Below, piece after piece: positions 8,206 through 14,203 of a stretch of 15,454 nucleotides of DNA (position 1 is the first letter of the stretch; each line of letters opens with the position of its first letter). The translations under genes and the position numbers were made by a program. The stretch comes from Clostridiaceae bacterium (GTDB taxonomy: Bacteria > Bacillota > Clostridia > Oscillospirales > Acutalibacteraceae): NCBI GenBank assembly GCA_904501875.1, contig CAJGCQ010000014.1, positions 1 through 15,454 of the forward strand. The letters are read 5' to 3'. The notes beneath the pieces were generated by a model. It ran no database searches. It worked only from the letters and a program-made list of their open reading frames with translations, and was not told the origin of the DNA.

Positions 8206-9162
8206 TTATCTGTAAAGGTCGCAAAGGTAGGCAGCACCGATTATTCCCGCATCATTACCAAGCTGGGCAACCTTTACCTCGGCTTTTTTCATAAGATTTC
8301 TTGCGTAATTCTCGCCCTCTAAGAAAGCCTTTATGGGCTTTATAAGGTTGTCTCCCTCTTTTGAAATTCCGCCGCCTATGCAAAGCACCTCGGGCTGGAA
8401 TATATTAATATTATTTGAAACACCCACCGCAACATATTCAACATATTTATCTACCACCATTTTGCCCGCAGCGTCATTTTGGCGCATAGCATCAAATGCG
8501 GTTCTGCCGCTTACCCTGTTAATATCATTTTCGCAAAGCTCCCACATAACCGATTTCGGGTACTTTATCATCGCCTGCTTGGTCTGGCGGATAAGCGCAG
8601 TTGCAGAAGCATAAGCCTCCCAACAGCCCTGTCTTCCGCAGGAGCACATTTCACCGCCCATAGCGATAACCGTGTGGCCGAGCTCCGCACCCGCATAGTT
8701 TGAGCCTGAGTATATCTTGCCGTCAATTATAACGCCACCGCCGACGCCTGTACCCAAGGTAATAGCGATAAAGTTATCAGTGCCTCTGCCCGCACCTGCA
8801 ATATACTCGCCGTAGGCCGCCGCATTAGCGTCGTTTTCAATATAAAAATCTACACCCATACGCTCCTTAAGCATCTGCGCCATAGGAACATCGTAAAAAC
8901 CTAAGTTGTTGGCATAGCAAACAACCCCACCCACAGGGTCGATAGCTCCGGGAGAGCCTACACCCATAGACTCAATATCCTCTATCTTCAGTCCCGCATT
9001 CTCGATTGCAATGTTTGCTGCCTTTACCATATCGTCTACAATCTCTTCGGCAGGGCGAGGAAGATTTGTTTTAACCTTGCCTGTTGCGACTATATTATAA
9101 TTACCGTCCACAACTCCCGCTACAATATTTGTTCCTCCGAGATCAATTCCAAGCTTATACAT
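8206..9162 (-). CDS. glk: ROK-family glucokinase
   Basis: It probably phosphorylates glucose to glucose 6-phosphate with ATP, feeding glycolysis with sugar that enters by non-PTS routes or from internal polysaccharide breakdown. The protein has 318 residues, normal for ROK glucokinases. Visible are the phosphate loop DLGGTN (7-12), catalytic Asp111 in ENDANAAA, the second nucleotide loop GTGVGGG (137-143), the sugar-binding ExGH motif (Glu160, His163), and the ROK zinc cluster CSCGRQGC (Cys173, 175, 180 with His163). There is no N-terminal HTH, so it is a kinase and not a ROK repressor. Glucose specificity is inferred from overall likeness to clostridial glucokinases; another hexose or N-acetylhexosamine is possible. 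AGGAG lies 9 bases before the ATG. Its place between hprK and murB ties it to carbon control. Confidence 0.9.
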   Translation of the reverse strand: MYKLGIDLGGTNIVAGVVDGNYNIVATGKVKTNLPRPAEEIVDDMVKAANIAIENAGLKIEDIESMGVGSPGAIDPVGGVVCYANNLGFYDVPMAQMLKERMGVDFYIENDANAAAYGEYIAGAGRGTDNFIAITLGTGVGGGVIIDGKIYSGSNYAGAELGHTVIAMGGEMCSCGRQGCWEAYASATALIRQTKQAMIKYPKSVMWELCENDINRVSGRTAFDAMRQNDAAGKMVVDKYVEYVAVGVSNNINIFQPEVLCIGGGISKEGDNLIKPIKAFLEGENYARNLMKKAEVKVAQLGNDAGIIGAAYLCDLYR

Positions 9163-9194
9163 TTTTTTGCACTCCTATATGATTTATTTATGAT

Positions 9195-10154
9195 TTAAAA
9201 AGGGGTTACCGTTTTGGTTTCGCTGTCTGCATCCTCTGTCATACCCAGCTTTTGAAGCAGATCCTGCGCCGCATTGTAGCCGAGCTTCTTCTGACGGCTG
9301 TTCATAGCGGCAACCTCGATTATAACCGCAAGATTGCGCCCCGGCTTTACCGGTATCGTATGGGAGGGCACCTCCAGTCCCAAAATATTTGTGGTCTGGT
9401 TTTCAAGCCCCATACGGTCGTAAACCTTGTTTATATCCCAGGGCTCCATATTAATAACAAGGTCAATCTTTTCGGTAAGCTTTACAGCGCCTGCACCGAA
9501 AATACGGCTTGCGTTAATAATACCTATTCCCCTTAGCTCGATAAAATGCCTGATATTGTCGGGTGCGGTACCCACAAGAGATTTATTGGATACACGCCTT
9601 ATTTCCACCGCATCATCTGCAATCAGTCGGTGGCCTCTTTTAATAAGCTCAATAGCAGTTTCACTCTTACCTACGCCGCTCTCGCCGAGCAAGAGTATGC
9701 CCTCGCCGTAAACCTCAACAAGCACGCCGTGGCGGGTAATCCTCGGTGCAAGACAGAGATTAAGATATGCAATAAGCGCCGCAGTAAACGAGGAGGTTGA
9801 CTCCCCCGTTCTGAGAAGCGGCACCCCGTATTCCTTAGCGATTTTGACATAAATATCCCCTACATCAAGGTCACGGCATATTATTACCGCAGAAGGCTTG
9901 TGAGAGAAAAACTCCCGCAGCCTGCTTTCCGCCTTTTCGGGGGTAAAGCGCAGGATAAAGCCTTCCTCGCTTTTTCCAATAATTTGAATTCTTTTTTCGT
10001 CAAAGAACTCAAAATATCCCGCCATATGAAGCCCCGGTCGATTAACCTCGGTTGTGGTGATTTTGATTTTTTCGGGATTTTCGGGCATATTGAGCGCTTC
10101 AAGGGAAAATTCCGAAATGATTTTTTCAAGAGATATGGTAAAATTTGTGTGCAT
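9195..10154 (-). CDS. hprK: HPr kinase/phosphorylase
   Basis: HprK phosphorylates Ser46 of HPr (and Crh) with ATP or pyrophosphate and removes the phosphate when inorganic phosphate is high. It is the sensor of carbon catabolite repression in Bacillota. From the ATG at 10154 it is 319 residues, against about 310 for the family. Visible are His142, Walker A GESGVGKS (157-164), the Asp pair 180-181, and the family signature ELRGIGIIN (206-214). A longer in-frame reading begins at 10220, but that would start inside the promoter's -35 box, so it is rejected. The chosen ATG is preceded by AGGAcGGTGA, a good anti-16S match 4 bases upstream. This is the first gene of the operon. No HPr or Crh gene is present in the window. 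Confidence 0.97.
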   Translation of the reverse strand: MHTNFTISLEKIISEFSLEALNMPENPEKIKITTTEVNRPGLHMAGYFEFFDEKRIQIIGKSEEGFILRFTPEKAESRLREFFSHKPSAVIICRDLDVGDIYVKIAKEYGVPLLRTGESTSSFTAALIAYLNLCLAPRITRHGVLVEVYGEGILLLGESGVGKSETAIELIKRGHRLIADDAVEIRRVSNKSLVGTAPDNIRHFIELRGIGIINASRIFGAGAVKLTEKIDLVINMEPWDINKVYDRMGLENQTTNILGLEVPSHTIPVKPGRNLAVIIEVAAMNSRQKKLGYNAAQDLLQKLGMTEDADSETKTVTPF

Positions 10155-10191
10155 ATCCTCACCGTCCTGTAATTTACTATATACCAATTTA

Positions 10192-10220
10192 ATTATACTA
10201 TAAAAGCAATAAAAAAGCAA
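10192..10220 (-). promoter_or_regulatory. Sigma-A-type promoter of the hprK-glk-murB-rapZ-whiA-dnaE operon
   Basis: On the minus strand TTGCTT (10220-10215), 17 bases, then a perfect TATAAT (10197-10192). Transcription would start near 10185, giving about 30 bases of leader before the hprK ATG. No terminator hairpin is visible between the upstream flavoprotein stop at 10251 and this promoter, so some read-through into the operon is possible. Confidence 0.78.
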
Positions 10221-10250
10221 AACATTTTATAACTTTTTTATTCCCCATTC

Positions 10251-11486
10251 CTAAGCGTTTTTGCCCGCCGCAAAGCCTGTTGAAAAGGCGATTTGCAGAT
10301 TAAAGCCGCCTGTGTATGCGTCGGCGTCGATTATCTCCCCCGCAAAATAAAGCCCCTTTACAAGCTTTGATTCCATTGTTGAGGGATTAATCTCTTTGAC
10401 AGAAATTCCGCCGCCTGTGATTATCGCCTCTTCAATGGGTCTGAAACCCGTAATATGGAGGGGCAAGGCTTTAATTACTTTACAAAGCGACCCGCGCATT
10501 TCACGGCTTACTTGATTAACCTTTAAGGTCGGCTCAATACCCGACAGGGATATTATTATGGGAATTATGCTCTTAGGCAGTAATTTATTCAGCGAATTTG
10601 CAAAATCCTTATTCTTCTCATCCTCAAAATCCCGTAAAACACGGCTGTCAAGCTGTTCGAGGCTTAGTGCGGGCTTTAGGTCGATATATGCGATGTAGTC
10701 AGTTTTGCCCATTCTCCGCATATGTGAAGAGGCGCTAAGTGTAAGGGGTCCCGATATTCCGAAGTGGGTAAAAAGCATTTCTCCAAGCTCCGAAAAGACT
10801 GGCTTTTTCTTACCCTCCTCAAATACCGAAAGTGTTACATTTTTGAGTGTTAGCCCCGAAAGTCTCGAACAAAAGCCCTCGTGTACCGTAAGGGGAACAA
10901 GGGACGGCTTAAGCTCGGTTACGGTGTGGGAAAGCTCCTTTGCCATTTTGTAGCCGTCCCCCGTAGAGCCTGTAAGCGGGTATGACATTCCGCCCGTGGC
11001 TAAAATCACGCTGTCAGCGGGGTTAATTTCGCCGCCTTCAAGCAATACTCCCGTAACGGCGCCGTTTTCGGCAAGAATTTTCTTCGCAACAGAGTGAAGA
11101 ATATTAACACCGCTTTTTTTGACCGCACCTACGAGTGCGTCAACAATATCCACCGCCTTGTCCGAAACGGGAAAAACCCTGTTCCCCCGCTCGGTTTTAA
11201 GCGGAACGCCCCAGAACTCAAAAAGCCCCATTGTATCCCCTGCCGAAAAACCCGAGAATGCAGAAAACAGAAATTTTCCGTTTTTAGGCACATTGGCAAT
11301 AAGGGTATCCACATCACAGTTATTTGTGACATTACAACGCCCCTTGCCGGTTATCATAACCTTTCTGGCAGGGCGCTCGTTTTTTTCGATAATGGTTATC
11401 TCGGCACTTTTGCCGTATTTTTGCGCAGCGCTGTAAGCCGCCATAAGTCCCGCCGCACCGCCGCCGATTATTACAATTTTTTTCAT
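10251..11486 (-). CDS. BaiN/HI0933-family FAD-dependent oxidoreductase
   Basis: A soluble two-dinucleotide-binding-type flavoprotein of 411 residues, the normal length of the HI0933/YhiN/BaiN group (often labelled aminoacetone oxidase family). The N-terminal FAD-binding loop is IIGGGAAGLMAA (6-17), followed by the group's GKGRCNVTN (47-55), an internal ATGG motif, and the C-terminal FAD-closing segment around 381-409 (FAGEIIDADAYTGG then FNLQIAFSTG). The true substrate of most members is unknown. BaiN in Clostridium scindens acts in bile-acid 7-dehydroxylation, but nothing here points to that pathway. GGTGA lies 4 bases before the ATG. It stands between the serCA terminator and the hprK promoter and is probably its own unit. 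No gene symbol is justified. Confidence 0.9.
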   Translation of the reverse strand: MKKIVIIGGGAAGLMAAYSAAQKYGKSAEITIIEKNERPARKVMITGKGRCNVTNNCDVDTLIANVPKNGKFLFSAFSGFSAGDTMGLFEFWGVPLKTERGNRVFPVSDKAVDIVDALVGAVKKSGVNILHSVAKKILAENGAVTGVLLEGGEINPADSVILATGGMSYPLTGSTGDGYKMAKELSHTVTELKPSLVPLTVHEGFCSRLSGLTLKNVTLSVFEEGKKKPVFSELGEMLFTHFGISGPLTLSASSHMRRMGKTDYIAYIDLKPALSLEQLDSRVLRDFEDEKNKDFANSLNKLLPKSIIPIIISLSGIEPTLKVNQVSREMRGSLCKVIKALPLHITGFRPIEEAIITGGGISVKEINPSTMESKLVKGLYFAGEIIDADAYTGGFNLQIAFSTGFAAGKNA

Positions 11487-11516
11487 TTTGTCACCGCATT
11501 AAATTTTTATAGTATT

Positions 11517-11545
11517 ATTTTACACCAAAACCCGAAAAAAGTAAA
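11517..11545 (-). promoter_or_regulatory. Possible promoter of the flavoprotein gene
   Basis: On the minus strand TTTACT (11545-11540), 17 bases and TAAAAT (11522-11517) match the sigma-A consensus at 4/6 and 5/6. The gene needs a promoter because a strong terminator precedes it at 11609-11638. Other -10-like strings (TACTAT, TATAAA) lie just downstream, so the exact box is uncertain. Confidence 0.45.
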
Positions 11546-11559
11546 CCGGATTATTCAGA

Positions 11560-11610
11560 TGTTAGATATTAGACAGCGGAACGGGTTCGACTCTCGTCAG
11601 CCTACACACA
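11560..11610 (+). pseudogene. tRNA-like 3'-end fragment (T-arm remnant)
   Basis: On the plus strand a canonical T-arm is present: stem ACGGG (11581-11585), seven-base loop TTCGACT (11586-11592), stem CTCGT (11593-11597) with one G·U pair. Five bases upstream, a natural variable-loop distance, TGTT and GACA (11560-11563 and 11572-11575) pair as a damaged anticodon stem. After the T-arm come seven bases CAGCCTA and then CACACA in place of a clean CCA end. No complementary 5' acceptor strand (TAGGCTG) and no D-arm can be found upstream, so this is not a working tRNA. It could be a decayed tRNA or tmRNA gene, or the 3' tRNA remnant left by an integrated element. The T-arm is seen; the origin is inferred. 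Confidence 0.4.
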
Positions 11611-11638
11611 AAAAGAGCATTACCTTTTTTGGTAATGC
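11609..11638 (-). terminator. Rho-independent terminator of serC-serA
   Basis: Arms GCATTACC and GGTAATGC form a perfect 8-base-pair stem with a six-base loop. On the minus strand it is followed by TCTTTTTGTG, a good U-run, about 20 bases after the serA stop. On the plus strand it is followed by CCTTTAATTT, so it may also work weakly in the other direction. Confidence 0.85.
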
Positions 11639-11657
11639 CCTTTAATTTAATGTTCTA

Positions 11658-12818
11658 TTAAATTACCCGAACACGGATAACGCCCTCTATCGCTCCGATT
11701 TTCTCAGCAACCGCCGAAATATCAGCCTCGCCTATGTCGAGCATAGTGTAAGCGTAGTCACTGCGGGATTTGTTCAAAAGGTTTTCAATGTTGATGTTAT
11801 CGCCAGCAAAAATTCCCGTAATAGCGGTGAGCATATTCGGAATATTTTTGTGGATAACGCAGACACGATTTTCGCCACTTCTGGGCATTGTGATTTCGGG
11901 AAGATTTACCGAGTTTACGATATTTCCGTTCTCGATATAATCTATAAGCTCCTTTGCCGCCATTCCCGCACAGTTGTCCTCGGATTCGGGGGTAGAAGCG
12001 CCCAAGTGCGGAATAGCGATAACGCCGTCAACGCCTAAAATATCGTCGGACGGGAAGTCGGTTACATAAGCCGCAACCTTGCCCGATTCCAGCGCCGCCT
12101 TGATATCGTCATTGTTTACAAGACCGCCGCGTGCATAGTTTAGAATTCTAACTCCGTCCTTACACTTTGCAAGGGTATCAGCATTTACTAAATTCTTTGT
12201 AGCGTCGGTAAGAGGCACATGAATTGTAATATAATCACAGTTGGCAAAGATTTCGTTAATATCGTTAATATGAACTGCATTGTGATTTAAGTTCCAAGCA
12301 GATTTAACCGACAGATAGGGGTCATAGCCGTAAACGGTCATACCAAGGTGATTAGCGGCATTAGCCACCATAACACCGATAGCACCAAGTCCTATAACAC
12401 CAAGCTTTTTGCCCTTAATTTCAGGACCGGCAAAAGCACCCTTGCCTTTTTCAACAAGCTTGCCGACAGCGTCACCCTCACCCTTTAATGTTTTTGCCCA
12501 TTCAATACCCGAAACCACTCTGCGGGAAGAGAGCAAAAGACCTGCAATTACAAGCTCCTTAACTGCGTTTGCATTAGCACCCGGGGTATTGAAAACAACA
12601 ATACCCTGCTCGGAACAGCGGTCAATCGGGATATTGTTTGTGCCCGCACCCGCTCTTGCTATAGCCTTTAAGCTTTCGGGAAACTCGGTCTCGTGGAGAG
12701 AAGCTGAGCGGACAATGGCACCGTCCGCATTTTCAACCTCATCCCCTACTGTGTATTTATCGTCAAAAACCTCTAAGCCTGTTTTGGAAATTTTATTGTA
12801 GGTTTTAATCTTATACAT
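11658..12818 (-). CDS. serA: D-3-phosphoglycerate dehydrogenase (short ACT-domain form)
   Basis: SerA oxidises 3-phosphoglycerate to 3-phosphohydroxypyruvate with NAD+, the first step of serine synthesis. The 386 residues comprise a D-2-hydroxyacid dehydrogenase body with NAD loop GVIGLGAIG (140-148), substrate Arg230 in NYARGG, general-acid His271 in IPHLGAST, and a C-terminal ACT domain from about 318 that probably binds serine for feedback inhibition. The intervening ASB domain of long SerA proteins is absent; this short layout is common in Clostridia and Bacteroidetes. At the usual catalytic Glu position the sequence reads TDFPSDD, placing Asp258 there. Its ATG shares one base with the serC stop (TAATG), and AGGAGG lies 10 bases upstream, so translation is coupled to serC. 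Confidence 0.95.
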   Translation of the reverse strand: MYKIKTYNKISKTGLEVFDDKYTVGDEVENADGAIVRSASLHETEFPESLKAIARAGAGTNNIPIDRCSEQGIVVFNTPGANANAVKELVIAGLLLSSRRVVSGIEWAKTLKGEGDAVGKLVEKGKGAFAGPEIKGKKLGVIGLGAIGVMVANAANHLGMTVYGYDPYLSVKSAWNLNHNAVHINDINEIFANCDYITIHVPLTDATKNLVNADTLAKCKDGVRILNYARGGLVNNDDIKAALESGKVAAYVTDFPSDDILGVDGVIAIPHLGASTPESEDNCAGMAAKELIDYIENGNIVNSVNLPEITMPRSGENRVCVIHKNIPNMLTAITGIFAGDNINIENLLNKSRSDYAYTMLDIGEADISAVAEKIGAIEGVIRVRVI

Positions 12819-13900
12819 TATGCGTTTTCCTCCTCAAACTTCTTCATAAACTCAACCAACTTTTCTACGCCTTCTACGGGCATAGCATTGTAGATAGAGG
12901 CTCTCATTCCGCCTACAGAGCGGTGACCCTTAATATTAACGAAGCCTGCCTTCTTTGCCTCTGCAACAAATTTAGCGTCAAGCTCCTCGTCGCCTGTAAC
13001 AAAGGGAACATTCATCAAAGAGCGGTCCTCGGGAACAACCGTACCCTTAAAGAGCTTAGAGTTATCAAGGAAATCGTAAAGGATTTTAGCCTTTTTCTCG
13101 TTGACCTTCTTAATTTCGGTAAGTCCGCCCATCTTCTTTATCCACTTAAAGGTAAGACCTGCAATATAAATTGCATAGCAGGGCGGGGTGTTGAACATAG
13201 AGCCATTGTCCGCATGTGTTTGGTAATTAAGCATTGTAGGAGTAATATCCATGGCGTTGCCGATTAAGTCCTTACGGATAATTACTATTGTAACGCCTGC
13301 GGGAGCAACATTCTTCTGTGCGCCTGCGTAAAGCATACCGAACTTTGTAACATCGATAGGCTCGGACAAAATGCAGCTTGAAATATCAGCTACCAGAGGA
13401 ACATCACCTGTATCGGGAAGCTGGTGATACTTTGTACCGTAAATGGTGTTGTTCATACAAATATGAACATAATCAGCCTCGGGGTCAAAATCAGCAGCTG
13501 TGGTCTTGGGGATATAAGAGAAGATCTTATCCTTAGAAGACGCAACCTCACGGGCCTTACCGTAGCGTGCGGCCTCCTTATAAGCCTTATTAGCCCACTG
13601 ACCTGTGATAATATAGTCTGCCTTGCCATTTTTATTCATAAGGTTAAGGGGTATCATAGCAAACTGAGTGGAAGCACCGCCCTGCAGGAAAAGCACCTCA
13701 TAATCATCGGGGATATTCATTATTTCCCTAAGGTCTGCTACGGCCCGGTCAAATATTGCCTGATATTCCTTTGAACGGTGGGACATCTCCATTACAGACT
13801 GACCCGTCTGACCATACTCTAACATCTCTGCGGCGGCGGTCTTTAAAACCTCCTCGGGAAGCATCGACGGCCCCGCACTAAAATTGTAAACTCTTGCCAT
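12818..13900 (-). CDS. serC: Phosphoserine aminotransferase
   Basis: SerC is a PLP enzyme that converts 3-phosphohydroxypyruvate and glutamate to phosphoserine and 2-oxoglutarate, the second step of serine synthesis. It may also act in pyridoxine synthesis. From ATG 13900 it is 360 residues, the family norm. Visible are NFSAGPSMLP (6-15), the phosphate-binding GGAST (74-78), Asp172 in ADISS that contacts the PLP nitrogen, and the Schiff-base Lys196 in AGAQKN. An ATG at 13915 is in frame, but its own codon overlaps the GGAGGG ribosome site that serves 13900 at 7 bases' distance, so the shorter start is chosen. A serB phosphatase for the last step is not in the window. First gene of the serC-serA operon. 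Confidence 0.97.
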   Translation of the reverse strand: MARVYNFSAGPSMLPEEVLKTAAAEMLEYGQTGQSVMEMSHRSKEYQAIFDRAVADLREIMNIPDDYEVLFLQGGASTQFAMIPLNLMNKNGKADYIITGQWANKAYKEAARYGKAREVASSKDKIFSYIPKTTAADFDPEADYVHICMNNTIYGTKYHQLPDTGDVPLVADISSCILSEPIDVTKFGMLYAGAQKNVAPAGVTIVIIRKDLIGNAMDITPTMLNYQTHADNGSMFNTPPCYAIYIAGLTFKWIKKMGGLTEIKKVNEKKAKILYDFLDNSKLFKGTVVPEDRSLMNVPFVTGDEELDAKFVAEAKKAGFVNIKGHRSVGGMRASIYNAMPVEGVEKLVEFMKKFEEENA

Positions 13901-13950
13901 TTTAAAACCCTCCATATTATATAATCAAGATTGATATCGTGATGTATAAC

Positions 13951-13979
13951 ATTATATTCCTAAAAAGGTAATTTGTCAA
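13951..13979 (-). promoter_or_regulatory. Perfect-consensus promoter of serC-serA
   Basis: On the minus strand TTGACA (13979-13974), exactly 17 bases, TATAAT (13956-13951): a full 12/12 match to the sigma-A consensus. The start would be near 13944, with a leader of about 44 bases. That is too short for a T-box or riboswitch. The leader contains the small inverted repeat ATCAA-TC-TTGAT, just downstream of the start point, which could be a repressor site but is weak evidence. Confidence 0.9.
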
Positions 13980-13982
13980 TAG

Positions 13983-14004
13983 GATTGTTAAAATGTTGTC
14001 AATC
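13983..14004 (-). promoter_or_regulatory. Inverted repeat and duplicated -35-like 8-mer upstream of the serC promoter
   Basis: GATTG (13983-13987) and CAATC (14000-14004) form a spaced inverted repeat right above the -35 box. On the minus strand the 8-mer ATTGACAA occurs twice, at 14003-13996 and at 13980-13973, 23 bases apart; the second copy contains the real -35. There is no -10 at 17 bases from the first copy. It may be a regulator site or a chance echo in AT-rich DNA. Confidence 0.25.
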
Positions 14005-14085
14005 TTTTTCTTAAATTTAAAAAAATTCGAAAAAGTTTGTTATTTTTTTAACAAATAAAATCGTAAAGCCTCCTCTCTGCATAGC

Positions 14086-14122
14086 AAACAAAAAGCCCGC
14101 CTCATTTTTCATATGAGGCGGG
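14086..14122 (-). terminator. Rho-independent terminator of htrA
   Basis: Arms CCCGCCTCAT and ATGAGGCGGG form a perfect 10-base-pair GC-rich stem with a seven-base loop. On the minus strand it is followed by CTTTTTGTTT. It lies 81 bases after the htrA stop and before the serC promoter. The rest of the htrA-serC gap down to the serC promoter is AT-rich, with no gene seen. Confidence 0.9.
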
Positions 14123-14160
14123 TGAAATTTTAAAAACACAAATTATATTAATCCATGTAG

Positions 14161-14182
14161 GGAACGACCTGTGTGTCGTTCC
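14161..14182. repeat. Perfect 8-bp palindrome with 6-base loop, possible dispersed intergenic repeat
   Basis: GGAACGAC (14161-14168), CTGTGT, GTCGTTCC (14175-14182) lie between the htrA stop and its terminator. The plus-strand context TGTAGGGAACGAC resembles short palindromic intergenic elements with a GTAGGG edge that I recall from gut Clostridia genomes. No U-run follows on either strand, so it is not a terminator by itself. Only one copy is in the window. Confidence 0.5.
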
Positions 14183-14203
14183 GTCTATCCTCTTGCATCT
14201 AAA

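Noticed and set aside
9195..10220. Longer hprK start at 10220
   Set aside because: It would begin inside the -35 box of the operon promoter; the ATG at 10154 has a ribosome site and gives the family length.
11530..11605. Complete tRNA gene on the plus strand
   Set aside because: No 5' acceptor strand or D-arm can be paired; only the T-arm and a damaged anticodon stem remain.
11094..11645. Plus-strand open frame of 183 codons ending in the serA-flavoprotein gap
   Set aside because: Most of it is antisense to the flavoprotein gene, its end runs through the T-arm fragment and terminator hairpin, and it shows no domain or ribosome site.
12818..13915. Longer serC start at ATG 13915
   Set aside because: That ATG is part of the sequence GGAGGG serving as ribosome site for the start at 13900.
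13900..14000. T-box or riboswitch leader for serC
   Set aside because: The mapped promoter leaves only about 44 bases of leader, with no T-box sequence or terminator fold.
13997..14002. Second TTGACA as an extra serC promoter
   Set aside because: At 17 bases downstream lies the other TTGACA, not a -10 box.
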